From Viola odorata (lineage: Eukaryota; Streptophyta; Magnoliopsida; Malpighiales; Violaceae), in the NCBI GenBank assembly GCA_963691705.1, contig OY829539.1, positions 55,774,327 to 55,838,326 on the forward strand: a stretch of 64,000 bases of DNA, written 5' to 3'. This document shows positions 18,908 through 33,057 of the stretch, piece after piece. Position 1 is the first letter of the stretch. Every line of letters begins with the position of its first letter. The notes below the pieces were generated by a model. It did no database searches. It was given only the letters and a program-made list of their open reading frames with translations, and was not told the origin of the DNA. The position numbers were made by a program, and so were the translations under genes.

Positions 18908-21813
18908 CTATTCATGCTTCCTTAGTTGACGAGAGGCATAAGCAATAACTTTCCCTCGCTGCATAAGAACACATCCCAATCCAATTCTTGAAGCATCACA
19001 ATACACAACAAATCCCTCAGGTCTAGATGGCAATGTCAACACCGGTGCAGTTGTCAACCGATGCTTGAGCTCCAAGAAGCTTGCCTCACATGCATCTGAC
19101 CATTGATATTTCACATTTTTCTGCGTCAACCGCGTCAATGGAGAAGCAATTCGAGAAAAACCTTCAACAAATCGCCGATAATACCCAGCCAAACCCAAGA
19201 AACTATGAATCTCTGACACTGAAGAAGGTCTAGGCCACTGTTCAACTGCTTTTATCTTTTGAGGATCAACCTGCACACCATCTTTAGAGACAACATGACC
19301 GAGAAAAGATATAGAATCCAACCAAAATTCACATTTAGAAAACTTTGCATAAAGTTTGTGCTCTCTCAGGATTTGAAGAACCAATCTCAAATGTTGTTCA
19401 TGCTCTTCCTTACTTTTTGAATACACAAGAATATCGTCAATAAAGACAATAACAAACTGATCAAGGAATGGCTTGAATGTTCTATTCATCAAATCCATGA
19501 AAGCTGCCGGTGCGTTAGTAAGACCAAACGACATAACCAAAAACTCATAATGACCATATCGACTCCTAAATGCAGTTTTTGGAATGTCTTCTTGCCTAAT
19601 TTTCAGCTGATGATATCCAGATCTCAAATCAATCTTAGAAAAATATTGCGCACCTTGTAATTGATTAAATAAATCATCAATGCGTGGGAGAGGATACCTG
19701 TTGCGTACTGTTACCCGGTTCAGCTGTCGGTAATCAATACAAAGTCGTAATGTGCCATCTTTCTTCTTCACAAATAATACCGGAGCACCCCAAGGCGAAA
19801 CACTTGGCCTTATAAAGCCTTTATCCAGCATATCTTGCAACTGTTTCTTCAATTCCTTAAGTTCAGAAAATGTCATTCTGTATGGTCTCATAGAAATAGG
19901 CTCAGTTCCAGGTAACAAATCAATACAGAACTCTATCTCTCTATCAGATGGAACTCCAGGCAGATCATTAGGAAATACATCAAGGAATTCCATAACAACA
20001 GGAACCTGATTTACAGTAGGAATTGATTCTTGAACAACTCTAACATGTGCTAGGAAAATTTCACATTCATCCCGGAACAACTGTTTAACACGAATAGCCG
20101 AAACTACAATGGGTTGAGAGATCAAATAGTTCCCTTGAAAGTAAAATTCAAGTTCACCCGGAATTCTAAATGTCAACACTTTATCTCGACAATTCAAGGT
20201 AACATAATGAGATGCTAACCAATCCATTCCTAGAATCACATCAAAATCAAGCATGTCTAGCTGAATCAAGTCTCCTAGTAACTCCCTACCATCAATAAGA
20301 ACCACACAAGACTTAAACACACTCCCCACATCTATAATTTCCCCAAGAGGTGTAGTGATAGCTAATGGACAATCTAATAAGGTTGATTGTTTACCAAACA
20401 ACATGGAAAAATAGGGAGATACAAAAGAATGCGTGGATCCAGTATCAAATAAAACTCGTGTATCAATCAAGTAAACAGGGAGTATACCTGTCACTACTGT
20501 ATTTGATGACTGTGCATCTTCCTTAGTAAGTGCAAAAACTCTAGCCTGACCTCTTCCTGCTTGCCCTTGAACTCCACCACCAAAGCCTCTACCCCTTGCA
20601 CCACGACCACTAAAACCACGGCCTCCTTGGTTGAACTGTCTCGTAGGTGATTGAACTGATGAAGATGATGCAGTTGAAGCTTGAGATGTTGCTAGCATCC
20701 TTGGGCAATCTCTCCTCAAGTGTCCCGCTTGGCCACAAAAGAAACATACACCAGTTTGTTGATAACATGTAGGACCCCGATGTCTTTTACCACAAAACTG
20801 GCATAATGGAATGCTAGTTTGAGAATTACTAGGCTGAACAGAATGGAATGAAGCTTGACCACGTCCTTGTCCACCACCACTAGTACTCTGACCAGCAGAG
20901 AATTGACTACCATAACCATATCGCTGCTGAAACCTTCCGTGAGGTCGTTGTTGTCCTTGCTGACTTTGATATGGATGCCTATGAACAAATCTGTTACCTT
21001 CCCCGGAGTGTGTAACTTGTCGATTTTCAACTCTAGCTCGCTTGCTTTGATCATACACTACACTCCTGGCCATCTCCCTTGCTTCAATCATCCTAGCACA
21101 ATCCACAGCTGCTGAGAATGATCGAAACGCATGCGTCACAGTAGCATGGAATAAAGGATCAATAAGTCCTCTTATAAATCTCTTCACCTTCTCTTCTGTA
21201 GGAATAAGATGGCGACCATACCGTGACAGCCTTGTAAATCGTCCCTCATACTCGGATACACTCATGTTACCTTGAGTTAACCTCTCAAACTCATATGCTC
21301 TATCATCTTTGACACTTTCAGGTAAGAAACGATCCAGAAACATGGTACAAAATTCATCCCATGTCCAAGCTGGGGTGTCTGCAACTTTTTCATTCTTTTT
21401 AGAATCATACCGGGAAGTTGCTACATCACCCTCTAATCTGAATGCTGCCAATATAACTGCCCGGTAATCTGTGCATCCTAAAGCTTCACACCTTTTCCAT
21501 ACACTATCGAGGAATTGTTGAGGATCTTCAGTTGGCTTTACACCAGTGAAAATAGGAGGACCGAGCTTAATAAAGTTTTGCAATGAACTTCATTTCCCTC
21601 CAGCCTTGGAGAGGATGTTGAGGCCACCTGTTTACCTTGTTCCTTTTCAATCATATGCTTTGTTAAGGTCTGTATGGCTTGATTCACTCCACGCAATCCT
21701 TCAACTAGCACAGAAACAGGAATCTCATTGCTTGATTCTTGGTTTTTATTTCTTAGACTGTGATTTCCAACTTGCTCACTTTTTGGAAATTCTGATCCGG
21801 TAGGTGCATCCAT
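18908..21813 (-). pseudogene. Chromovirus copy 1: gag-protease-RT, class A (gag frameshift)
   Basis: The start is the ATG at 21813, just inside a frame otherwise opened by GTG. Order, with residues numbered from this ATG in an undamaged copy: gag domain about 90-250; zinc knuckle [14 protein letters not shown] 357-370, preceded by [15 protein letters not shown]-rich stretch about 397-414; protease active site DTGSTHSF at 457; RT about 610-860 with catalytic FIDD 791-794; first RNase H Asp at about 940 (YCDAS); amber stop at codon 969. In this copy one G is missing at about 21584, shifting gag frame after codon ~76. Class A markers are EIHSFLG, SRPEGF and RDECEIF. It would encode particle assembly, processing and reverse transcription, but is inactive. 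Confidence 0.9.
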
Positions 21814-21849
21814 TGTATCAGCTTCCCTCTGTTTATCACCCTTTTCCAC

Positions 21850-21857
21850 ACTTACCT
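21850..21857 (-). other. Consensus-like 5' splice site in the gag leader
   Basis: The element strand reads AGGTAAGT about 40 bases upstream of the gag ATG, a perfect match to the plant donor consensus. It is present in every copy whose gag start is visible. Function is unknown; chance occurrence is possible. Confidence 0.3.
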
Positions 21858-21996
21858 ATTCAATATAAGTTAAGTACAACCAACATTAATATATATAGAC
21901 ACTGGTTGGCAGACCTCTACGACACAAGAATAACTTATTTAGAACACAAAGGTACTATACTTCGGAGTTACAGAACAACTAACTCAAGTCAACTAA

Positions 21997-22008
21997 GCTC
22001 CGCTACCA
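21997..22008 (-). other. Primer-binding site, chromovirus copy 1 (and equivalents)
   Basis: Four bases after the 5' LTR the element strand reads TGGTAGCGGAGC, which matches the initiator-Met tRNA type TGGTATCAGAGC at 10 of 12 positions. Identical sites are at 29072, 42041, 49117, 56193 and 63270. Confidence 0.7.
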
Positions 22009-22012
22009 TATC

Positions 22013-24123
22013 TGTCACACCCCAAACTAGAGCATGTGACCGGCATGAGAGTTCAAATGAATTTCTGTATTCATCTCGGACTCTCACTCGCCTAACTTAA
22101 CACTTTATCAAGATATTTTCCACAATTTACAGATGGTTCATAACGACAAACTCAAGATTTTGCTTTCATTGATTCCAAGTAATATATACAGCATCACAAA
22201 GTCACTTCTACATTTACTACAACAAGTAACAGATTTATTAGGGAGATTGTAATTTACAACTTCCAAAAACTTATATATATACAATCTATTAATCGACTAG
22301 GCCCTAGCGAAGGAGAATGCTGGGCATACTGATTAACCTTGAAGAGTACTCCCCTAGATCTGCCAACCAACTCACTACCGTCCACTACCAACTGAAAAAA
22401 ATGGTTTATAAGAGAGGATGAGTTACCACAACTCAGTGAATAAATAATACAAGATATAAACAAGCATGTACACGCAATCATTCACATTCTCTGTATTCCC
22501 TACATATGATTTAATATAATTATATCAATATCCAAATACTATAATTCATACACTCATCACAATACAGTTAATCTATCAAGGCACAAACAACTCATATTCA
22601 GACCGTGATCTCATCACGTGCCAACACCATAGTCCCTGAAGGCTAGGACATGAGAATTTCTCAATCATTCTTAATCGTTTTCAACAATTCTCAACAGACC
22701 AAAGTGCTGGCCAAGCCACTTCGTGCTACCGCCATAACCTCCGGCTAGCTAAGGTATACAAACCATGTGCACATGTACTAACACCACCCCTGTTAGTTAG
22801 GGTCATAATCAACATCATATACCATCTTCCATCACCAATTAATATCACCAAGCATATTCACAGCCATAACACAAAACATACAGTCATAACATAATTCATA
22901 CGCATGCAATACTATCATGCAATTTATACTTTGCATTATTCACTCACATTTGTATATACACAGCAAAATTCACTTCACATGCCCCGCTCACTCTGCTGTA
23001 GGATCTGTCTGCTTCACACCTAACACCATTTAAATAACATACAAGTTATTTACACAATAATTAAATCAATTTCAGACCTGTACAATTATTTTAAAAGACC
23101 AGCACAATTTCTCATCCCTTCTTTTCCTGTTTCTTTTCAATTCAACTCTTTTCTTGCAACAAATAAATTAATTAAAACACATATATTTATCCAAAATATT
23201 ACACATTTAAAATTATAAATAGTTTTCCCAAAACTGATCCTGCTGTAGGGACTAATCTGCAAGCGCTTAAACATTTAGGACTAAACTTCACCATCTTCAT
23301 AACTGTAGGGACTGAACCATAATAAATTTTCTGCCACTGTTTTTCTAGAAATTTCAGACTAATTCCTACATCACATACATACCACAACATCTAATTTATC
23401 ACTTAATTAGTTTCATACTCATATTTCCCATGAATTTCAAAATTAAAACTACTAAGGTTAAATCCCTAATCCACACGTCACTAAACCCAAACCCATTAAT
23501 TAAAACTCATTTGGTTATCATTCAACATCATTACTTAACATTTATATTCATTTACATTCAAGATTTTACCAACAAATTCATACACCCAATTGCTCCCGTA
23601 CACCCAAATAACCCTAACATATTCACCCAAAACTAAACCCAAGCTATTCCATAGCTCTTAATTGAAAAACAAAATCCATATAAATATTAAACACAATGAA
23701 TATACTTACTAGTTTTCTTCAAGCTAAATCAATGGCAGCACCCCATTTTTACTTCCTCTCTTTCCCGTTCTCACTTCCCTTTCTCTCTTACTATTTTCCT
23801 TCTTTCCTTTTCCTATCTTTCCTTTACTTTTTCCCGTACTCACTCTCTTTCTTTTCTTATCCTCTCTCTCTTTCCATGACACATGTCCTTTCCTTTCCTT
23901 ATTTTTATTTCTTACCTGAACCTTATCCCTTTCTTTTCCTTATTCTATTATTTCTTTCCTTTTCTTTTCTTTTTTTTTTCCAATTCTTTTTATTAGTTCA
24001 TTATAATTATAGAAAGCACTAATTTATACGAACCCAATACAATTTCTAACTCTTTTCTAATCGGACTAGTACTCGTCTAGCTAACTAAAATAAATCGAAG
24101 TTAAAATTTCTAAGGGTCTCACA
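22013..24123 (-). repeat. LTR 2 of the array
   Basis: 2111 bp. It carries the GACCAAAGTGC variant (near 22697) that accompanies class A interiors on its left. Shared by copies 1 and 2. Confidence 0.92.
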
Positions 24124-25327
24124 TTCTCCCCACCTTAAGAAATTCGGTCCCCGAATTTAAGTTATACTTACTGTGGTTTTGGAATAGGTAGGGATACTTC
24201 TCTCGCATCTCATCTTCGGATTCCCAAGTAACTTCTTCATTTGAATTATTCTGCCACACAACTTTTACAGTGGCAATTTCTTTAGAACGAAGCTTCTTCA
24301 CTTGACGATCTACAATCTGTATAGGTTGAATCTCATAAGATAAATCTTCCTTGAACTCAACCAGCTGAGGTTCCATTACATGAGATGGATCATGAAGGTA
24401 TTTCCGAAGCATAGATACATGGAATACAGGATGTACATCCGACAAGCTTGGTGGGAGTGCTAATTTGTATGCCACAGCTCCAATCCTTTCAAGAATTTCA
24501 AACGGCCCAATGAATCGCGGATTCAACTTCCCTTTCTTACCAAACCGAAGAACACCCTTTGTAGGAGAAACTTTCAAAAATACATGATCTCCAACTGAAA
24601 ATTCTAGATTTCTTCTCCTGTTATCAGCATAACCTTTCTGTCTACTCTGTGCAGCTTGTAGTTTATCACGAATCAACTTGACTTTTTCAGTAGTTAACTC
24701 AACAATTTCCGGACCCAATAATTTCCTTACACCAACTTCATCCCAGCAAACAGGTGTACGACATCTACGACCATATAATGCTTCATACGGAGCCATTTGA
24801 ATGCTAGAATAATAACTATTATTGTAAGCAAATTCAACCAGAGAAAGATATTTACTCCAGCTACCTCCAAAGTCAATAACACAAGCCCGTAACATGTCTT
24901 CAAGTGTCTGAATAGTTCTCTCCGATTGGCCATCAGTTTGAGGATGGAAGGCAGTACTAAGATCAAGATTAGTACCCATAGACTTCTGAAATTCCCTCCA
25001 AAAATGAGAAGTAAACTGTGGACCACGATCAGAAACAATAGAGATTGGCACACCATGGAGTCGAACTATCTCATTAATATATATTTGAGTAAGCTTTGCA
25101 AAACTATATGTTGTCTTTACAGGTAGAAAATGAGCAGATTTTGTAAGTCGATCAACTACAACCCATATAGAATCATACCCTTCAAGTGTACGTGGTAACC
25201 CCACAACAAAATCCATGGTAATTCGCTCCCACTTCCATTCAGGGATTAACAGTGGTTGAAGCAACCCTGGAGGCTTTTGATGTTCACCTTTCACTTGTTG
25301 ACAAATAAGACATTTAGAAACAAAATC
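24119..25327 (-). pseudogene. Chromovirus copy 2: integrase core to chromodomain
   Basis: Translation is identical to copy 1. The upstream frameshift is at about 25327 and the stop codon lies within LTR 2. Confidence 0.88.
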
Positions 25328-25982
25328 AGCTGTCTTTCTTCATGTTATTCCACCAATAATGATTCTTCAAGTCTTTATACATTTTGGTAGAACCAGGATG
25401 AATTGTATACGTCGTTTTATGCGCTTGTTCCATAACTTCCCTTTGCAAATCATCCACCTTAGGAACACAAATTCTGGCACCATACTTAACAATTCCATCA
25501 CTTGAAATCACAAAATCTGTAGAATTTCCAAGATTAATCTCTTCTCGGATGTGGCATAATTGCGGATCTTTCTCTTGGGCAACTTTAATTTTCTCAATTA
25601 ACACAGGCTGGACACGAAAATGAGCTAGTAATACACCCAAATCAGAAATTGAAAGCTGAACTCCGCTATCTAAAACCTCATGTAATTCTTTAATCATCGG
25701 TCTTCTTACCTCGGCTATGTGGGCTAAACTTCCAAATGACTTCCGGCTTAAAGCATCAGCAACAACATTTGCTTTTCCCGGATGATATTGTATACTACAA
25801 TCATAGTCTTTGACCAACTCCATCCACCTCCTTTGCCTAAGGTTGAGATCTCGCTGCTGAAAAATATGTTTGAGGCTTTTGTGATCTGTAAATATTTCAA
25901 AAGTGTCACCATATAAGTAATGCCTCCAGATTTTAAGAGCAAATACAACTACTGTCATCTCCAAGTCATGCGTAGGATAATT
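25326..25982 (-). pseudogene. Chromovirus copy 2: RNase H and integrase finger HH half
   Basis: Class A: MEMTVVV after the amber codon, KVAQEKD in the middle and MKKDS before the frameshift TGA. No difference from copy 1 was seen in translation. Confidence 0.88.
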
Positions 25983-28888
25983 CTATTCATGCTTCCTTAG
26001 TTGACGAGAGGCATAAGCAATAACTTTCCCTCGCTGCATAAGAACACATCCCAATCCAATTCTTGAAGCATCACAATACACAACAAATCCCTCAGGTCTA
26101 GATGGCAATGTCAACACCGGTGCAGTTGTCAACCGATGCTTGAGCTCCAAGAAGCTTGCCTCACATGCATCTGACCATTGATATTTCACATTTTTCTGCG
26201 TCAACCGCGTCAATGGAGAAGCAATTCGAGAAAAACCTTCAACAAATCGCCGATAATACCCAGCCAAACCCAAGAAACTATGAATCTCTGACACTGAAGA
26301 AGGTCTAGGCCACTGTTCAACTGCTTTTATCTTTTGAGGATCAACCTGCACACCATCTTTAGAGACAACATGACCGAGAAAAGATATAGAATCCAACCAA
26401 AATTCACATTTAGAAAACTTTGCATAAAGTTTGTGCTCTCTCAGGATTTGAAGAACCAATCTCAAATGTTGTTCATGCTCTTCCTTACTTTTTGAATACA
26501 CAAGAATATCGTCAATAAAGACAATAACAAACTGATCAAGGAATGGCTTGAATGTTCTATTCATCAAATCCATGAAAGCTGCCGGTGCGTTAGTAAGACC
26601 AAACGACATAACCAAAAACTCATAATGACCATATCGACTCCTAAATGCAGTTTTTGGAATGTCTTCTTGCCTAATTTTCAGCTGATGATATCCAGATCTC
26701 AAATCAATCTTAGAAAAATATTGCGCACCTTGTAATTGATTAAATAAATCATCAATGCGTGGGAGAGGATACCTGTTGCGTACTGTTACCCGGTTCAGCT
26801 GTCGGTAATCAATACAAAGTCGTAATGTGCCATCTTTCTTCTTCACAAATAATACCGGAGCACCCCAAGGCGAAACACTTGGCCTTATAAAGCCTTTATC
26901 CAGCATATCTTGCAACTGTTTCTTCAATTCCTTAAGTTCAGAAAATGTCATTCTGTATGGTCTCATAGAAATAGGCTCAGTTCCAGGTAACAAATCAATA
27001 CAGAACTCTATCTCTCTATCAGATGGAACTCCAGGCAGATCATTAGGAAATACATCAAGGAATTCCATAACAACAGGAACCTGATTTACAGTAGGAATTG
27101 ATTCTTGAACAACTCTAACATGTGCTAGGAAAATTTCACATTCATCCCGGAACAACTGTTTAACACGAATAGCCGAAACTACAATGGGTTGAGAGATCAA
27201 ATAGTTCCCTTGAAAGTAAAATTCAAGTTCACCCGGAATTCTAAATGTCAACACTTTATCTCGACAATTCAAGGTAACATAATGAGATGCTAACCAATCC
27301 ATTCCTAGAATCACATCAAAATCAAGCATGTCTAGCTGAATCAAGTCTCCTAGTAACTCCCTACCATCAATAAGAACCACACAAGACTTAAACACACTCC
27401 CCACATCTATAATTTCCCCAAGAGGTGTAGTGATAGCTAATGGACAATCTAATAAGGTTGATTGTTTACCAAACAACATGGAAAAATAGGGAGATACAAA
27501 AGAATGCGTGGATCCAGTATCAAATAAAACTCGTGTATCAATCAAGTAAACAGGGAGTATACCTGTCACTACTGTATTTGATGACTGTGCATCTTCCTTA
27601 GTAAGTGCAAAAACTCTAGCCTGACCTCTTCCTGCTTGCCCTTGAACTCCACCACCAAAGCCTCTACCCCTTGCACCACGACCACTAAAACCACGGCCTC
27701 CTTGGTTGAACTGTCTCGTAGGTGATTGAACTGATGAAGATGATGCAGTTGAAGCTTGAGATGTTGCTAGCATCCTTGGGCAATCTCTCCTCAAGTGTCC
27801 CGCTTGGCCACAAAAGAAACATACACCAGTTTGTTGATAACATGTAGGACCCCGATGTCTTTTACCACAAAACTGGCATAATGGAATGCTAGTTTGAGAA
27901 TTACTAGGCTGAACAGAATGGAATGAAGCTTGACCACGTCCTTGTCCACCACCACTAGTACTCTGACCAGCAGAGAATTGACTACCATAACCATATCGCT
28001 GCTGAAACCTTCCGTGAGGTCGTTGTTGTCCTTGCTGACTTTGATATGGATGCCTATGAACAAATCTGTTACCTTCCCCGGAGTGTGTAACTTGTCGATT
28101 TTCAACTCTAGCTCGCTTGCTTTGATCATACACTACACTCCTGGCCATCTCCCTTGCTTCAATCATCCTAGCACAATCCACAGCTGCTGAGAATGATCGA
28201 AACGCATGCGTCACAGTAGCATGGAATAAAGGATCAATAAGTCCTCTTATAAATCTCTTCACCTTCTCTTCTGTAGGAATAAGATGGCGACCATACCGTG
28301 ACAGCCTTGTAAATCGTCCCTCATACTCGGATACACTCATGTTACCTTGAGTTAACCTCTCAAACTCATATGCTCTATCATCTTTGACACTTTCAGGTAA
28401 GAAACGATCCAGAAACATGGTACAAAATTCATCCCATGTCCAAGCTGGGGTGTCTGCAACTTTTTCATTCTTTTTAGAATCATACCGGGAAGTTGCTACA
28501 TCACCCTCTAATCTGAATGCTGCCAATATAACTGCCCGGTAATCTGTGCATCCTAAAGCTTCACACCTTTTCCATACACTATCGAGGAATTGTTGAGGAT
28601 CTTCAGTTGGCTTTACACCAGTGAAAATAGGAGGACCGAGCTTAATAAAGTTTTGCAATGAACTTCATTTCCCTCCAGCCTTGGAGAGGATGTTGAGGCC
28701 ACCTGTTTACCTTGTTCCTTTTCAATCATATGCTTTGTTAAGGTCTGTATGGCTTGATTCACTCCACGCAATCCTTCAACTAGCACAGAAACAGGAATCT
28801 CATTGCTTGATTCTTGGTTTTTATTTCTTAGACTGTGATTTCCAACTTGCTCACTTTTTGGAAATTCTGATCCGGTAGGTGCATCCAT
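25983..28888 (-). pseudogene. Chromovirus copy 2: gag-protease-RT, class A
   Basis: Has the class A gag frameshift at about 28659 and the shared amber stop at 25983-25985. Protein-level markers are as in copy 1 ([20 protein letters not shown]). Confidence 0.9.
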
Positions 28889-29087
28889 TGTATCAGCTTC
28901 CCTCTGTTTATCACCCTTTTCCACACTTACCTATTCAATATAAGTTAAGTACAACCAACATTAATATATATAGACACTGGTTGGCAGACCTCTACGACAC
29001 AAGAATAACTTATTTAGAACACAAAGGTACTATACTTCGGAGTTACAGAACAACTAACTCAAGTCAACTAAGCTCCGCTACCATATC

Positions 29088-31198
29088 TGTCACACCCCAA
29101 ACTAGAGCATGTGACCGGCATGAGAGTTCAAATGAATTTCTGTATTCATCTCGGACTCTCACTCGCCTAACTTAACACTTTATCAAGATATTTTCCACAA
29201 TTTACAGATGGTTCATAACGACAAACTCAAGATTTTGCTTTCATTGATTCCAAGTAATATATACAGCATCACAAAGTCACTTCTACATTTACTACAACAA
29301 GTAACAGATTTATTAGGGAGATTGTAATTTACAACTTCCAAAAACTTATATATATACAATCTATTAATCGACTAGGCCCTAGCGAAGGAGAATGCTGGGC
29401 ATACTGATTAACCTTGAAGAGTACTCCCCTAGATCTGCCAACCAACTCACTACCGTCCACTACCAACTGAAAAAAATGGTTTATAAGAGAGGATGAGTTA
29501 CCACAACTCAGTGAATAAATAATACAAGATATAAACAAGCATGTACACGCAATCATTCACATTCTCTGTATTCCCTACATATGATTTAATATAATTATAT
29601 CAATATCCAAATACTATAATTCATACACTCATCACAATACAGTTAATCTATCAAGGCACAAACAACTCATATTCAGACCGTGATCTCATCACGTGCCAAC
29701 ACCATAGTCCCTGAAGGCTAGGACATGAGAATTTCTCAATCATTCTTAATCGTTTTCAACAATTCTCAACAGACCAAAGTGCTGGCCAAGCCACTTCGTG
29801 CTACCGCCATAACCTCCGGCTAGCTAAGGTATACAAACCATGTGCACATGTACTAACACCACCCCTGTTAGTTAGGGTCATAATCAACATCATATACCAT
29901 CTTCCATCACCAATTAATATCACCAAGCATATTCACAGCCATAACACAAAACATACAGTCATAACATAATTCATACGCATGCAATACTATCATGCAATTT
30001 ATACTTTGCATTATTCACTCACATTTGTATATACACAGCAAAATTCACTTCACATGCCCCGCTCACTCTGCTGTAGGATCTGTCTGCTTCACACCTAACA
30101 CCATTTAAATAACATACAAGTTATTTACACAATAATTAAATCAATTTCAGACCTGTACAATTATTTTAAAAGACCAGCACAATTTCTCATCCCTTCTTTT
30201 CCTGTTTCTTTTCAATTCAACTCTTTTCTTGCAACAAATAAATTAATTAAAACACATATATTTATCCAAAATATTACACATTTAAAATTATAAATAGTTT
30301 TCCCAAAACTGATCCTGCTGTAGGGACTAATCTGCAAGCGCTTAAACATTTAGGACTAAACTTCACCATCTTCATAACTGTAGGGACTGAACCATAATAA
30401 ATTTTCTGCCACTGTTTTTCTAGAAATTTCAGACTAATTCCTACATCACATACATACCACAACATCTAATTTATCACTTAATTAGTTTCATACTCATATT
30501 TCCCATGAATTTCAAAATTAAAACTACTAAGGTTAAATCCCTAATCCACACGTCACTAAACCCAAACCCATTAATTAAAACTCATTTGGTTATCATTCAA
30601 CATCATTACTTAACATTTATATTCATTTACATTCAAGATTTTACCAACAAATTCATACACCCAATTGCTCCCGTACACCCAAATAACCCTAACATATTCA
30701 CCCAAAACTAAACCCAAGCTATTCCATAGCTCTTAATTGAAAAACAAAATCCATATAAATATTAAACACAATGAATATACTTACTAGTTTTCTTCAAGCT
30801 AAATCAATGGCAGCACCCCATTTTTACTTCCTCTCTTTCCCGTTCTCACTTCCCTTTCTCTCTTACTATTTTCCTTCTTTCCTTTTCCTATCTTTCCTTT
30901 ACTTTTTCCCGTACTCACTCTCTTTCTTTTCTTATCCTCTCTCTCTTTCCATGACACATGTCCTTTCCTTTCCTTATTTTTATTTCTTACCTGAACCTTA
31001 TCCCTTTCTTTTCCTTATTCTATTATTTCTTTCCTTTTCTTTTCTTTTTTTTTTCCAATTCTTTTTATTAGTTCATTATAATTATAGAAAGCACTAATTT
31101 ATACGAACCCAATACAATTTCTAACTCTTTTCTAATCGGACTAGTACTCGTCTAGCTAACTAAAATAAATCGAAGTTAAAATTTCTAAGGGTCTCACA
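29088..31198 (-). repeat. LTR 3 of the array
   Basis: 2111 bp with the GACCAAAGTGC variant (near 29772). It separates class A copy 2 from class B copy 3. Confidence 0.92.
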
Positions 31199-32402
31199 TT
31201 CTCCCCACCTTAAGAAATTCGGTCCCCGAATTTAAGTTATACTTACTGTGGTTTTGGAATAGGTAGGGATACTTCTCTCGCATCTCATCTTCGGATTCCC
31301 AAGTAACTTCTTCATTTGAATTATTCTGCCACACAACTTTTACAGTGGCAATTTCTTTAGAACGAAGCTTCTTCACTTGACGATCTACAATCTGTATAGG
31401 TTGAATCTCATAAGATAAATCTTCCTTGAACTCAACCAGCTGAGGTTCCATTACATGAGATGGATCATGAAGGTATTTCCGAAGCATAGATACATGGAAT
31501 ACAGGATGTACATCCGACAAGCTTGGTGGGAGTGCTAATTTGTATGCCACAGCTCCAATCCTTTCAAGAATTTCAAACGGCCCAATGAATCGCGGATTCA
31601 ACTTCCCTTTCTTACCAAACCGAAGAACACCCTTTGTAGGAGAAACTTTCAAAAATACATGATCTCCAACTGAAAATTCTAGATTTCTTCTCCTGTTATC
31701 AGCATAACCTTTCTGTCTACTCTGTGCAGCTTGTAGTTTATCACGAATCAACTTGACTTTTTCAGTAGTTAACTCAACAATTTCCGGACCCAATAATTTC
31801 CTTACACCAACTTCATCCCAGCAAACAGGTGTACGACATCTACGACCATATAATGCTTCATACGGAGCCATTTGAATGCTAGAATAATAACTATTATTGT
31901 AAGCAAATTCAACCAGAGAAAGATATTTACTCCAGCTACCTCCAAAGTCAATAACACAAGCCCGTAACATGTCTTCAAGTGTCTGAATAGTTCTCTCCGA
32001 TTGGCCATCAGTTTGAGGATGGAAGGCAGTACTAAGATCAAGATTAGTACCCATAGACTTCTGAAATTCCCTCCAAAAATGAGAAGTAAACTGTGGACCA
32101 CGATCAGAAACAATAGAGATTGGCACACCATGGAGTCGAACTATCTCATTAATATATATTTGAGTAAGCTTTGCAAAACTATATGTTGTCTTTACAGGTA
32201 GAAAATGAGCAGATTTTGTAAGTCGATCAACTACAACCCATATAGAATCATACCCTTCAAGTGTACGTGGTAACCCCACAACAAAATCCATGGTAATTCG
32301 CTCCCACTTCCATTCAGGGATTAACAGTGGTTGAAGCAACCCTGGAGGCTTTTGATGTTCACCTTTCACTTGTTGACAAATAAGACATTTAGAAACAAAA
32401 TC
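31194..32402 (-). pseudogene. Chromovirus copy 3: integrase core to chromodomain
   Basis: Translation as in copy 1. The junction with the RNase H frame carries the class B base (CAGTTGTC on the plus strand). Confidence 0.88.
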
Positions 32403-33057
32403 AGTTGTCTTTCTTCATGTTATTCCACCAATAATGATTCTTCAAGTCTTTATACATTTTGGTAGAACCAGGATGAATTGTATACGTCGTTTTATGCGCT
32501 TGTTCCATAACTTCCCTTTGCAAATCATCCACCTTAGGAACACAAATTCTGGCACCATACTTAACAATTCCATCACTTGAAATCACAAAATCTGTAGAAT
32601 TTCCAAGATTAATCTCTTCTCGGATGTGGCATAATTGCGGATCTTTCTCTTGGACAACTTTAATTTTCTCAATTAACACAGGCTGGACACGAAAATGAGC
32701 TAGTAATACACCCAAATCAGAAATTGAAAGCTGAACTCCGCTATCTAAAACCTCATGTAATTCTTTAATCATCGGTCTTCTTACCTCGGCTATGTGGGCT
32801 AAACTTCCAAATGACTTCCGGCTTAAAGCATCAGCAACAACATTTGCTTTTCCCGGATGATATTGTATACTACAATCATAGTCTTTGACCAACTCCATCC
32901 ACCTCCTTTGCCTAAGGTTGAGATCTCGCTGCTGAAAAATATGTTTGAGGCTTTTGTGATCTGTAAATATTTCAAAAGTGTCACCATATAAGTAATGCCT
33001 CCAGATTTTAAGAGCAAATACAACTACTGCCATCTCCAAGTCATGCGTAGGATAATT
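32401..33057 (-). pseudogene. Chromovirus copy 3: RNase H and integrase finger HH half
   Basis: Class B: MEMAVVV and MKKDN. It also has KVVQEKD (Ala to Val, plus-strand GGACAACTTT near 32653), a change shared only with copy 5. Confidence 0.88.

Noticed and set aside
18251..18910. Amber stop and frame break as programmed readthrough and frameshift
   Set aside because: Tekay-type elements normally use one continuous frame, and both lesions fall inside catalytic or zinc-binding domains. I see no obvious recoding signal; kept only as a refutation test.
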